64,000 nt of DNA from Todiramphus chloris collaris (GCA_025345505.1 JANVCC010000047.1:7181373-7245372); one strand, 5' to 3'. Numbered from the stretch's first letter, positions 1 through 12,074 are shown. Made by a program: numbers and translations. The notes: a model not told the origin generated them from the sequence alone.

Positions 1-1397
1 AAGTACATCCTCTAGCCAGCATTTAAGGAAAACTTCCCTGAAGCAAGTAGGCATCTAAATAATGGATCCAGGAACACCTGACTGCAAGAGCCTGGTTTCA
101 GAAGAGAACAGACTTCTGGCACCAGAATTCCATGAGAAAACGCAAAAAATTAACATCAGTTCAGTACTTGTTCCAAAGAAGAGACAGCAATTGCACATAT
201 GATGATGAGCATATTCCTTTTAAAGTGACTAATTTCCTTAGATGTACTTTGCTGTTTAAACACATGGATGATGACAGTTTCCTCAGTCAAAAAGTTTAAA
301 TGGGATTTACTCAGGTTCAGTGCTCAGGTCTATGTTTAGGCACTACCTGCAATTTAATGATTTGAAAGTACACACTGAAATCAAACCGTGAATAACATCT
401 AAGGTAGCTGATGGTGCTCAGCAGCCATTAAATCCGAGCTTCCTTAATCTACAAATTTGCTAAATCATCCATATTTCATCATTTTACCCAGAGGCTTTAA
501 ATCGACAAACTGGTGAATTTGCTGCAGTTCTTGTTTACAGTTCCTCCCTGCAAAATGTTCAGCAGTAATTCAGCAAATATTTAGTTCATTAAAATATTCA
601 TTCAAAGAAGATGCAATATGTGAAAAACAACCTATAGATTAGAGTTGCTCCAGAGCAAATGGGCAGTGGAACATCCTGGTCACTCCATCAGCATCAATGG
701 AAATTTTCTGTCAAGCGAGCACAGAGGAACATGAAATTCATACATAAAAAGATGCCCAAAAGACAGAACAATGCAAGAACTGCATTAAAAAAAAATAAAA
801 AGGCATTTGTTTAAAAAAAAAAACAACAAAAAAAACCAAACCAAAACTGACACTGGAAAAGCTGTCCTACAGAAATGATGGAAATGGCACAAGAGAGATT
901 TTCCAGTCACTTCTGCAAGCTTTCACCATGTCACCTCACCTTGTTAAGAGACACTTTTTATACCTGGAATGTCAACTGCAATGAAATCGAATGCAGAATC
1001 ATTTTTCATGCCTGAAGAAAATGTGACTAGTGAGCAAAGGAAGTTACTTTGCTGAATTTTCACCAGCCTTACACATGGTTGAGGACAAATGATTAGTTTT
1101 CTTTCCAGACTGCAGCAACAGATGAGACCTAGACAGGCTGTAAAGGCAACCCTATTGCCATCTCACTGATAGGATAATAAATAGAAGTTAAAAAGTACAG
1201 GTATTTAATTTATTTAGGCATCAGGATTGGTTGGTTTTGAATTTCAGTATTTGAGAAATGGGCTAAATGAAGGAAATCAGAAAGTCTGACTTTAAGAAGA
1301 GCTATTCTTTGTATTATCTGCATAATAAAACACCCTTCAGGTGCAGAAACATCGCTCTCTAAAGCTGAAAGATATTAAAAATGTTGTGACTAGGTAG
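1..1397. other. Unique AT-rich intronic sequence
   Basis: No repeat family or coding frame is recognised. The only structured part is an A-rich run at 785-847. Confidence 0.6.
785..847. repeat. A-rich low-complexity tract
   Basis: Runs of 8-11 A separated by single C, T or G, ending in aaaccaaaccaaaa. It is not attached to a recognisable retroposon body. Confidence 0.7.
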
Positions 1398-1549
1398 ATT
1401 TTAGGAACAATCTCTTCCCTGCAAGGGTTGTCCAGGTCTGGCCCAGGCTGCCCAGGGAAGTGGTGGAGTCCCCATGATCCCTGTAGGGGTTTCAAAGCTG
1501 TGGAGCTGTGGTGCTGAGGGACATGGGTTAGTGGTGCCCTGGCAGCACT
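1398..1549 (+). mobile_element. CR1: CR1 LINE fragment, both ends missing
   Basis: Matches the CR1 3' region from ggaacaatctcttccctgc to ggtgccctggcagc. It is cut off at a T-run (1552-1566) before the diagnostic CR1 3' end. The same CR1 segment occurs again in full at 1650-2057, so this is a separate, older or broken copy. Confidence 0.85.
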
Positions 1550-1649
1550 GACTTTTTTTTTTTTTTAAATATATAAAATATATTGCATGAAGAATCATTG
1601 CTGTGTCTTCTATTTTCAGTGGGGGTATTTGTTGCCCTTTATCCACAAG
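1550..1649. other. T-run and AT-rich spacer between two CR1 copies
   Basis: A run of about 15 T is followed by aaatatataaaatatattg and about 65 bases of non-CR1 sequence. It separates two same-strand CR1 fragments that overlap in their content. Confidence 0.5.
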
Positions 1650-2057
1650 TGTGGTGAGGAGCAGCTGAGGGACCTGGGGTTGTTCAGCCTGGAGAAAAGG
1701 AGGCTGAGGGGAGACCTTCTGGCTCTCGACAGCTCCCTGACAGGAGGTTGGAGCCAGGATGGTTGGGCTCTGCTCCCAAGGAACAAGTGACAGGACAAGA
1801 GGAACCGGCCTCAAGTTGCACCAGGGGAAGTTTACCTTGGAGCTGAGGAACAAATTCTTCCCTTTGAGGGCTGTCCAGGGCTGTCCCAGGCTGCCCAGGG
1901 CAGTGGTGGAGTCCCCATGATCCCTGGAGGGGTTTCCAAGCCATGGAGATGTGGTGCTGAGGGACATGGGTTAGTGGTGCCCTGGCAGTGCTGGTTTAAG
2001 GGTTGGACTCAATGATCTGAAAGGCCTCTTCCAACCTGAACAATTCTATGATTCTAT
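1650..2057 (+). mobile_element. CR1: CR1 LINE, 5'-truncated with intact 3' end
   Basis: Begins at acaagtgtggtgaggagcagc, in the ORF2 C-terminus coding for a line like [24 protein letters not shown]. It runs through the 3' UTR to gttggactcaatgatctgaaaggcctcttccaacc and ends with attctatgattctat. 5' truncation with a fixed 3' end is typical of CR1, which copies from a conserved 3' hairpin and leaves no poly(A). Confidence 0.95.
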
Positions 2058-3667
2058 ACGAGGGGTTACTTTTTATTAACAAATCAACATTCCCTAAATA
2101 CCAGCCAATCCCACTGTCCTTTACCAGTAAAATACCACTGATGGTGATGAGTGTGAGTGCCCTAGACTAAGCACATGCCTGCCCAAGACACCAGAGCTGC
2201 TGTGCATACGAAGATGAATTGCAAGGCTCATGAGTAATGGGTCCCACTTTCAGGCAAGGCCAAGTCAATATATATGTTATTTTGTTTAATATATTTTGCA
2301 AATATGTGTACAGGCAGCCTTGGAAGTACTGCAGAGAGCAGAAGACATGAATTTAGTAACAGCCAGCCTTGGTCTTTAATTCCCAAAGCTAGGAAACAGA
2401 AGAGGTTTTGTCTTCAGCATTTTTTCCTACTATTTACTAATTTTACAGGTAAAGAACAGTATCTTTTCAGGTAACCTTTGAAAATGATGGAGCTGCTGGA
2501 GTTTGAGCAACCTCTCAAAGCATGACTAGCACTACCTAAAGAAGCCAGAACTTCTGCTCAGATACACCACTTCCAGCTACCATGGAGTAGGTAGCTGCAC
2601 ATGAGCATCAGTGCCGCCTGCACCCCCAAACTGGTGTAATGAGCTGTTCCCAAATACACCAGTTGAGAGTCTTCCCTTCAGTGCCTCCACTAACGTCATC
2701 AGTTCTGTTCATTAACTTACAAAAGATTATTGTCTCAGGCGAATTTTAAGCATTCTTTGCAGCTGTATTTACTCATATTCAATTGCATGAGATCATTTTA
2801 ATCATTATTGATCACCCATCCTAACAAGAGATCAGGGATCACCTCAACTTTCTTGCTGTTTATCAGCCAAACTGTCAACTCCTAAAAGTCTTGTAAAAGA
2901 TCCATTAAACTATTCCACCCTAAATCCTGCTTGAAAAGATCAGCCCACTACCTTCCTCTTAGCAGAACAACTCATAAGCCTAACAAGCCTTCTAACTCTT
3001 CCACCAAATTCAACTCTTCAAGTTTTCCCTCATCTCATACGCACAGACACATCTTCCATTATTTTGTCAGAGGTAGTTTTTGATCAAACGCGAACGTGAA
3101 ACCGCGTAACTTCCGAATGGCGCATTCCTGCCGTCGCTTTTCCCACAGCCAGTGCCATCCAAACGAAGCACTCGCCACCAAACACTCTTTGGTTTCGCAA
3201 TCCTTTTCAATATTTAAAGAAGTTCAATATTTAACGAATTTGACTATTCATCCTATAATCTTTATTCTGTTTCCTTCATTCCTATTCCACGTTTTCACGC
3301 TCTGCATCAACGTTTTGAAGGCTGTTCCATAAATAACCAATACTCCTTGCAAAAAGCAAATGACTTACAGAAAGTCCACACATAGAAAGTTCACGGGCTA
3401 GATAAAACAAGTGAATGAGGACAAATTCTGAGAGATTTGTCTAAAGGTTCAGGTTTCATTTTTCAAGCAGCCATCGCATTTTAGACAAAACAGAAAGTAA
3501 AATAAGCAAAAGGTAAATTGTGCGTCTGCAGCGGTATATATTACGTTATTTAAGGAAAATAAAAATACCCCTTGGTGTGGCGCTAACTTGAAAATAAAAA
3601 TATGAAGGTTATAGGTGAAGAAAAGGAAATGAAGTGAGGGAGGATGGGATGGAAACTGTCAGAAGAA
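2058..3667. other. Unique intronic sequence with a CpG-retaining stretch
   Basis: No repeat is recognised. From about 3085 to 3590 CpG is kept at a density unusual for the surroundings (nine in the first ~55 bases), although the stretch is otherwise AT-rich. Confidence 0.55.
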
Positions 3668-3992
3668 ATCATAGAATCATGGAATCATAGAATAGTTTCA
3701 TCTGGAAGAGACCTTCAAGATTATCAAGTCCAACCTTACTCCCAGCCCTATCAAAACCACTAAACCATGTCCCTAAGCACAACATCCAACCACCTCTTAA
3801 ACACCTCCAGGGATGGTGACTCCACCACCTCCCTGGGCAGGCCATTCCAATGCCTGACAACCCTTTCTGGAAAGAAAGGCTTCCTGATATCCAGCTTGAA
3901 CCTGCCCTAGGTCAACTTCAGGCCATTTCCTCTTGTTCTGTCGCTTGTCACCAGGGAGAACAGACCAATCACCAGGGAGAACAGACCAAAAT
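3668..3992 (-). mobile_element. CR1: CR1 LINE, 3' end intact
   Basis: On the plus strand it starts with the reverse-complemented tail (catagaatcatggaatcatagaat) and aagtccaacc, and extends to ttctgtcgcttgtcaccaggg. This subfamily (ggatggtgactccaccacct) differs from the copy at 1650 and matches the plus-strand copy at 37216. The far end contains a 21-base tandem duplication. Confidence 0.94.
3949..3990. repeat. 21-base tandem duplication inside CR1
   Basis: The unit caccagggagaacagaccaa plus one base occurs twice head to tail, at 3949 and 3970, with no mismatch over the repeated part. It is a local replication-slippage event in the element. Confidence 0.85.
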
Positions 3993-5810
3993 ATATCAGA
4001 TGAAGATTCATGACTCTGGGACAGGCAGACCCAGACCCAGGAGACTTTTAGAATGCAAAGTTACCCAGCAGCGTCTCCCCAGGACTGGAAGAGGCAAACT
4101 GCGGTTGAGTATTTCAGAGCAAGGAGCAGATAGACATGTGAAGCAATTGATTTCGATTAACTGAAATTAGAGAACAATGTGGATCTTTCCAAAGTCTCCT
4201 TCACATACCGTAATACAAAAGGAATGTGATGCATTTCTACCCACAAGCTTGACAAGAGACAGCCTTTGACAGATGGGATTCATCCTTTGTGAGATGAAGG
4301 GGTAAGGTATTCCCCCATTTGATGCTGTTGCAAAGGACACCCCCAATCCATCTTCAAACCAGTACAGCTCCAGAATAAGAGCAAAGATAATTTTTTAAAT
4401 ATACACATCCAAATTGGAGGTATTGCAAAGTATTTCCTCTTTCTTCCAGCACTGATAAAGGACTAGAGATAGTTTATGCCAAAACAAAAAGGAAAGCCAA
4501 CAATATTGTCCTGCAGCTGGATGTTTGGTATGCAGAGGATGATAAGTCTCTGAGTATTGAACCATCTGTGCGCCTAAAGAATATTGAAAAGAATATATTC
4601 ATCTGAATTAAAAATACCACACAGAGTAGTAATGGAAGGGAAAACTAACGCTCACAGGTTTGAACGTTACCTGCTGCTCAAGATCCTGTAAATGTGACGT
4701 ATCACAAACTTCGGGGCCTTCGGCATTGCAGGCACAGAATATTGCAGGTCTGGAATAAAGAGATGTTAATGCTGGGTTTGTAGAAAACCTCCTGAAGGGA
4801 TCTCCTTGGGTTTCTCTCCCAAGTTTGGCCTAACACGATATGCTCTGGCAGCTTCTACAGCCACTGAGAACTGTGCTATGACCTCTTCCAACAGGAAACT
4901 GATCTATAAAACGCAGGCACAATGGACAGCTTCCCACACACCGTACATAAAGTTTTCCTCACCTTTTCTCAAGAGTCCTCATGATGCAGTCAGATGGGTT
5001 TCTTTAAAGCTGGCCTAATAACCCTTTACCAGCTACAGCACTTTTTAACTTTTTTGCCACGACTGGATCTCAGACATGCCAGAGCTTTGAGACAGACCTG
5101 TCTGCACCTCTTCTTTAAAGGGAATACTCAAAGAAAAGCCAAAAAGAACTTTGAAGAAGTCATGTTTTATTAGAAAATAAACTCACCTCTGCCTGAAAAC
5201 CCAGATTCTTTCAGGTGAGAGAGATAAAATACAGCCATCTCAAAACAAATGCCTTTTCTCCCCACTGTGTCTTTGCAACGAGGGCACTTCTCCCTCAGAC
5301 CTGCTTCTCACACCAGCAACTTTCAAAAGCCTCCGTGGTCTACCTGTTCTCCTCTGGATCAGCAGAAAGATCTCCCCTCTTTTCACCACCTCTGGCCTGG
5401 TTTGGTGTCTCTTTCCCATATAATAAGAGGAATTTTAAAAGACCCCTTGAACCACGATGTCATTTGTCACGCACAGAATGAGAAAATGGGCATGAAGAAT
5501 TTTTTGCACATTCACTCTGTTTTCAAGGAGGTAAGATGATGTTTCCAACAACACAAACAGAATAAAACTTATTTAGCACAAAGGCTCTTTTCCTGCCTCT
5601 GAGGGCTACCCTCACAAATGCTTCCTTGCCTTGTCTGTTCCTCTCAGGGCCCAGATCCACCAGTTGATTCTTTAGCCTCTTTACCTGCCATGAGATCAGA
5701 AGAGGCCTGCTAGACACATCTGCTGGATCTACCCTAAACAAAAGAATAAGAATCAAAATACAGGATTCAACAAATAAAGGCTTGAAGGAATAGAAGTAGT
5801 AACAACCAAC
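3993..5810. other. Unique AT-rich intronic sequence
   Basis: No repeat family, RNA gene or plausible exon is recognised. Short open frames near 4806, 5215 and 5249 have no family-like composition. Confidence 0.55.
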
Positions 5811-5930
5811 ATAGAATCATAGAATCACTAAGGTTGGAAAGGACCTCCCCAGACCATCAAGTCCAACCTTCAATCCAACAGTGTCATGACCACTAAACCA
5901 TATCCTGAAGTGCCAAGGACACGGCACTTA
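5811..5930 (-). mobile_element. CR1: Short CR1 3' end
   Basis: The reverse-complemented tail (catagaatcatagaatcac), aggttggaaaggacct and agtccaacc are followed by about 70 bases of CR1 3' UTR. It is a heavily 5'-truncated copy. Confidence 0.9.
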
Positions 5931-6111
5931 AAACATTATAATAATTAAAAGCTGAAAAACTGCAGCAAAAATCCCAGTCACCAAGGGATGAGGTTCTGCC
6001 AGTGCGATTCTCTTTGGATCACCATTAAATGAGAGTCTATTTAACTTCAACAAGGATGTAACAACAGATGTAAAACTGTTTCTGGGAAAAAGAAATGTAA
6101 TGATACAAATT
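5931..6111. other. Unique intronic sequence
   Basis: A short AT-rich gap between two CR1 copies with no recognisable feature. Confidence 0.5.
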
Positions 6112-6276
6112 CCGGCAAAACAGGTTACCCAGAGAGGTGGTCACTGCCCCATCCCTGGCACCACTGCAGGTGAGGTTGGCTGGGGCTCTGAGCAACCTGC
6201 TCTAGTTGCAGATGGCCCTGCTTCCTGCAGGGGCTGGGACTGGATGACCTTGAAAGGTCTCTTCCAACCCAAACCA
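6112..6276 (+). mobile_element. CR1: CR1 3' end, joined tail-to-tail to the next copy
   Basis: Starts at ggcaaaacaggttacccagag, runs through ggtgaggttggctggggctctgagc, and stops at tcttccaacccaaacca without the octamer tail. The next base opens a CR1 copy in the opposite orientation. Confidence 0.93.
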
Positions 6277-6510
6277 GGAAGAGACCTTTCAGATCAAGTC
6301 CAATCATTAACACAGCACTGCCAGGGCACCACTAGCCCATGTCCCTCAGCACCACAGCTTCACAGTTTTGAAACCCCTCCAGGGATCAGGGGACTCCACC
6401 ACTGCTCTGGGCAGCCTGGGACAGCCCTGGAGGAGAAGAAATTTTTCCTCACGTCCAAACTAAACCTCCCATGGTGCAACTTGAGGCTGTTTCCTCTTGT
6501 CCTATGCTTG
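6277..6510 (-). mobile_element. CR1: CR1 3' end, opposite strand, abutting the previous copy
   Basis: Begins at ggaagagacctttcagatcaa, already inside the CR1 3' hairpin region, and runs to tcctcttgtcctatgcttgct. Neither copy keeps its octamer tail. The shared sequence leaves a perfect 13-base inverted repeat (6253-6265 and 6277-6289) with an 11-base loop. Confidence 0.93.
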
Positions 6511-7189
6511 CTCCTTCCCAATCCAACTTGACTCCTGTGTTTGGTCACCACACTAACCGTTGCCCATGCCGTGAGGGCAGCAAGCAAAATTACCCGCTTA
6601 CCAATCAACTTGTATTTCATTATAACATGGCATTTAAAGCCTGAGACAATTGTTTTGTCAAAGAAACACTACCCAGCACATGCCAACAATGAGTGTTAGC
6701 CCAGAGAGTCTCCCTTCCTCCTAAGTACATTTTCTTTGCAGCACCACCAATCCCATTAGTCGTTGGTTTTGTAAACCATTCCACCTTGCAGTTCAGCATT
6801 TAGGAAACGACACTCAGAGGTAAGCAGAAATCAGGATGAACACATTTCAGGGGATCTCCTGGGCTAAAGCAGTTCCTCTTCGGGGAAGTAAACATAATGG
6901 GGGGGGAGGAGGAACACGGGTCGATCCTGCACGTTATCCTTATTGACAAGGGCCATCTCCTAGCCCAGCGTTAAGTGCTACCGCTGCCCTTCTCCGTTCC
7001 CAGCGACAGGCTGAAAGGTTTGTTAAACACAGAGGTTAATGTAAAAAGCTTCTCCAGGCCTGAAGACAGCGAGCTTTACAGCTGTTAGAGAAACTCAATT
7101 TTGCTTCAGCTTTAGGTCGCGAGGTTAATGTTTGACTAACAATCATACCCTTCCAAATTACGGATGGCCCCAGCAATGAGCTCCTTTTC
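6511..7189. other. Unique sequence with a CpG-retaining stretch
   Basis: No repeat is recognised. A G-run with gggggggaggagg sits at about 6900, and CpG is frequent from 6880 to 7110. It may be regulatory but nothing diagnostic is visible. Confidence 0.5.
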
Positions 7190-7792
7190 ACAGAATCACA
7201 GAATCATTTAGGTTGGAAAAGACCCTTGGGATCATTGTGTCCAACCATTAACTCTCTCTACAAGCTCACCCCTAGACCATATCCCCCAACACCACATCTG
7301 AGCGATTCTTAAACACATCCAGGGATGGTGACTCAAACACCTCCCTGGGCAGCCCATTCCAATATCTCACCACTCCTTCTGTGAAGAATTTTTTCCTAGT
7401 ATCTAGTCTAAATCTACCTTGTTTCAGCTTGAGGCCATTCCCTCTGGTTCTGTCACTATTCACCTGAGAGAAGAGACCAGCACCAGCCTCTCTACAATGT
7501 CCTTTCAGGTAGTAGTTGTAGAGTGCGATGAGGTCTCCCCTCAGCCTCCTCTTCCTCAAACTAAACAGATCCAGCTCCTTTAAATGGTCCTCATACGATC
7601 TCTTCTCCAGTCCCCTGACCAGCTTCGTTGCCCTCCTCTGCACCCGCTCCAGCACCTCGATATCTCTCTTGTGCTGAGGTGCCCACAACTGGACACAGTA
7701 CTCAAGGAGAGGTCTCACCAGTGCTGAGTACAGGGGGACAATCACCTCCCTGCTTCTGCTGCTCACACTGTTTCTAATACAGACCAGTTTGA
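7190..7792 (-). mobile_element. CR1: CR1 LINE with an uninterrupted ORF2 C-terminal frame
   Basis: From the octamer tail (cacagaatcacagaatca at the plus-strand left end) through the 3' UTR into ORF2. One frame stays open from about 7790 down to 7272. It encodes the usual CR1 reverse-transcriptase C-terminus with [20 protein letters not shown], then [11 protein letters not shown], then [15 protein letters not shown] and [17 protein letters not shown]. Most other copies here are frameshifted, so this is one of the least decayed. The catalytic reverse-transcriptase and endonuclease parts are absent, so it cannot act autonomously. Confidence 0.95.
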
Positions 7793-10401
7793 AGAAGAAC
7801 GTCGTCTGGAAAGGGCACTGCCACGATTTCCTCCCTACTGATAAAGGCCAATCGTCACCACAATAGGACAGGGTGTGTAACCTACTACAGCGCTGCACTG
7901 GGGAGTATCCGTGGGAATGCCACGCATGCAAATTACATCATCTTTTCAATTCCACTCAGAAGTCTGGTGGTTTGTCACAGACATGCAATGCGGAAACCAA
8001 AACGCCACTATACTGCCTATGGCACTAAATCCCACAGCAATTCAGAGCCTTCCGAAATCCGCTTTGACGTTATCAGTAACTTTAGAAGCATATTTGCCTC
8101 AAGGGCCATTCTGTTACTGGAGTAATTTACTCCTGGTTTCAGGAGCGTGAAAGAAGATAACTCACAAGAAATCTACCTTATCTATCAAAGACTAGGGGAG
8201 AATAAAAACAAAACACCACCACAGATCTGCAGCAGACTGCAGTGTAGTGTTTAATCTACTCCTTTGAATCAAAGCAACCGGTTTTTTCTCACCTGTTTAA
8301 TGCACTCAGCTGAAAGATGTATACTGAAAGACCTTATACAGCCTAAACTCTTCTACATAAAAATTCCTGCTCAGAAATCAGAAGCTCACCAGTTAAGTAC
8401 AATCAGAAATGCTTCCCTAAAAGATATTTTTCTATTTCACTTGTTTCTTTGTTTTCCTGAACTGAACCACTCCTGGAAACTACGAATCATGAGGCTCTTC
8501 CCCCGCTTAAACCACAAATTCTTTTAGATACATTTTTAGATGATTTCAGAGTTTCTGTCCTCCACAGAAACACTCCAAGGACCCTGAGGTTAAGACTTGC
8601 TGAGTTAAATTTTAAGCACACCAGGGCCTGCATTTAGCTGGTGAGCAACAGGACAGTTCAGGACCTTTACTCCTGAGCCCACATCCCCACAGGGAAGCAC
8701 TAAGTTATAGCAGCATAAAGGCACTTGCATGCCCCATGGCAACTACATGACAGTTTAAGGCTTAGCAGATAAGCTCCTGCACTTTCCACAGGCAAAGTTA
8801 TATGGTTTAGATACCTGCCTTTTATTGTCTCACAGCAATCAGCCTGCACAGTCAACCTCTGTTATAACAACATGAAAGCTTTAAAACTGATATAATAGAT
8901 ACGATAGGCACTCGGGGTTCTTCCTTCCATCTTAAAAGAAAACAACAACCAAGCAAAAAATAAACAGAAACTCACCACAAAATCAAAATCTGCTGTTAAA
9001 ATGTAATTTAACTCTGGTCTATACTAAGATTTATATATGTGCATGTATATTTATCAGCTTGAAATATCGCATTAGCTGGACTTACTCTGCACAGGAATTG
9101 GACTCATTATATCTCATATATCTCTTATATTTCTTTTTTTAATGCACTTATGCCTCGGCCACAGAAGCAGCTGACAGCATTTTCTACAAATGGCTATCTG
9201 AAGTCATATTTCACTTAGGTTTGCTCCTCTTCTGGATCCTCTTACACTTAGCAATGGTAGAGAGAAGAGTGACATATTTTAAAAGAGTTCAGATTTCTTT
9301 CCTCCTACCTGATTCCCAAACTCTAAAGCAAGAGAAAAATAAAGAGGCATTTCTTATCCAAGGTCTAAGTAGTACAATAAAGTGGCATGAAAGAAAGAAA
9401 AAAAAAACCCCAGAATTACTTTAACACATTGTGTTGCATTTCCCTAAAGAACATATTTAACTATTAATTCCACAAACTTGAAATATCATCTCAAAATAAA
9501 CATCTTTTTTGAAAAAGAAAACAAAAAAAACCCACAAAAAACCCAATACCTTCTGGGCATTCCAGGAAGAAAAAAGACTTACTCTTTGCTACTGTATTCT
9601 AGACATTTTAACCACTACAATCTGTCTTTAAAGGCTCTTATCTAGAAGAGATTACGTCACAGACTACATCACAAGTAATAAATACCATGCAGGCTGCCAA
9701 TTTATCTGTGTTTATTCACATGATTTCCTTCACTGTGGCAACGGGCAGGATTTCCAAAGCCATCTGCACACCGATAAAAGTGGGAATTTTGCTTCTCATT
9801 CTTTTAAGGAGACTTTTCCCAAGCCCCGGATGGAATTGCTTTGAAATCTTGTACAACTACAGATATTTGTGATGTCCTAGTTAGGCTCAGCTTGTATCCA
9901 CCTTAGCAGAAAACATCCCTACATCATTCAACCACTGTACATAATTTTCCCCCCAGGAACTATAATCCACTTCTTTCCTGTGCAGTGTCATGGAGGATAC
10001 TGTTTGATATCCCTATTTTCGAGTTCTAGTCTGCTAGATATACATTAAAAATATTAATTTGGGCCTGATTAATCACTGAAATAAACCCTCCAATTTACAT
10101 GACTCACAATCCCAGGAAACAGATTGTCACTCAAAAGAACAACAGGGTTGATGCTTTTTTCCCCAAAAAAGAAAGCATAAGGTTCTAATTAACACAAGGG
10201 CTTAATGATGTGCTTAAGTACCATTCAGGAAAGCACTTGGATATTCACTTAATTTGGTTTCAACAGGATTAAAAATAGAGAAGGTACATGTATAATGTTT
10301 CTGCATGATGCTTTCTGGAGGTCTGAGTTCCTGCTGTTGCAGGAAGCTGACATTTTACAGTTTATTTAAAAATTATTAATCGAAATACCCTTGTATTATA
10401 A
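7793..10401. other. Unique AT-rich intronic sequence
   Basis: No repeat family is recognised over 2.6 kb. Small A-rich runs occur near 9400 and 9525. No exon-like frame with splice sites was seen. Confidence 0.55.
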
Positions 10402-11245
10402 TCACAGAATCATTAAGGTTGGAAACGACCTTCAACATCCAGTCCAACCATCTACTAAATATTATCAGGACCCCTAAACCATGGCCTGAAGTGCCACACC
10501 TGGATGCTTTTTGAGCTCCTCCAGGGACAGTGACTCCAACCCCTCCCTGGGCAGCCTGTTTCAAGGCCTCATCAGTCTCTCAGGAAAGAAACTTTTCCTG
10601 ATATTTAGTCTAAACCTCCCCTGGTGCAACTTCAGCCCATTTCCTCTCATCCTATCCCTAGTTACCTGGGAGAAGAGACCAACACCCACCTCACTACAAC
10701 CTCTCTTCAGGTACCTGTACAGAGCAATAAGGTCTTCTCATCCTCCTCTTCTCCAGACTAAACAACCCCAGATCCCTCAGCTGCTCCACATAAGACATTT
10801 TCTCCAGACCCTTTACCAGCTTTATTACCCTTTTCTGAACACGCTCCAGCCCCTCAATGTCTTTTTTATCCTGCAGTGCCCAAAACTGAACCCAGTACTA
10901 AAGGTGCAGCCTCCCCAGTTTCCAGCACAGGGGCATGATCCCTTCTCTACTCCTACTGGACATACAGTTTCTGATCCAGACCAGGATGCCCTTGGCCTTC
11001 TTGGCCACCTGGGCACACTGCTGGCTCATGTTCACCTGGGTGTCCCCCAGCACCCCCAGGTCCCTTTCTGCCAAGCAGCTTTCCAGCTGCTCTGCCCCAG
11101 CCTGCAGCACTGCCTGGGGTTGTTGTGATCCAAGTGCAGGACTCACATCACTTGGCCTTGTTAAACCTCATCCCATTGACCTTGGCCCATCGATCCAACC
11201 TGTCCAGATCTCTCTCAGAGCCTCCTACCCTCCAGGAGATGGACA
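10402..11245 (-). mobile_element. CR1: Long CR1 LINE fragment with ORF2 C-terminus
   Basis: Starts at the tail (atcacagaatcattaagg) and runs 844 bases to ggccttgttaaacctcatcc and tgtccagatctc. Broken frames read [20 protein letters not shown] and KKAKGILVWIRNCMSSRSRE, the segment upstream of the one kept at 7272-7790. Frameshifts and stops show it is dead. Confidence 0.95.
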
Positions 11246-12074
11246 TGTGGTGTTTTCAGTTAAACTGTGTATTAAGGGTGGCTGATGGTCAATGTGAAAA
11301 GCTAAGGCTTGGTAGCAGCAATGACGCCAAAAAAAAGTTTGGATGACATGGACTTAAACTACAGAGAATTTTTTTCAAGGCCAGGATTTAATCCAGATGT
11401 TAAATATTAAGGCATGGGAGTGATTCTGAAGGGTGAGGAGGAATAAATAAGTGTTTTCACTGCTGTGAAAAGGGAATGCATATTTACAGAGATTTAAGAT
11501 GTACTGTAGGACACAGAATCAAACAGAAGCCAAATGAAGAGATGCTCCACACTTTCTTCATTGACTTCATCTTACCTCTAAAGCTGAAACTCAGGCAGAA
11601 GAGCAGGATCCCGTGGATTTAATAATATATCAGTCAAAGAAAAAACTTGGGAAATAAAACGATATGTTCTTTGGATCATCTCACCCTTTTCTATAATAAT
11701 TTTAGCCTGGTAGCCTCATGACCCATTCTTCTCCTCTGTGCTCCCCATGGAGACGTATCTCTCCTCACTGCAGGGTTGGGGGATGTCTCCCAAGTGAGAC
11801 CCAGGCTGCCATTTGCAGCCCCTCCTCAGCCCCAGGCTGCCATTTGCAGCCCCTGCTCAGCCCCAGGCCGCCATTTGCAGGCGCTGCTCTGTCCTTTGCC
11901 CGCTGTGGCTGCCCCCTCAAGCCAGGCCCAGCTGTTGAGAGAACAAAGGATGCTCCTGCAAGGACCATATCCCCCTCCCCTACTCTTAATATGTTACATA
12001 TGTTCCTTTAATTAGTCTTTTTTATTATTTTTTAAATTAAAAATTCCCCAGTTTAACTGTTTCGCTCTGTCCAG
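11246..12074. other. Unique sequence with a small GC-rich tandem repeat
   Basis: Mostly AT-rich and unassigned. The GC-rich part at 11700-11960 contains the 31-base tandem repeat. Confidence 0.5.
11801..11893. repeat. Minisatellite, 31-base unit, three copies
   Basis: The unit begins ccaggctgccatttgcag, with starts at 11801, 11832 and 11863. Copies differ at a few bases and the third is the most diverged. Because 31 is not a multiple of three, it shifts frame at each unit, arguing against coding. Confidence 0.88.
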
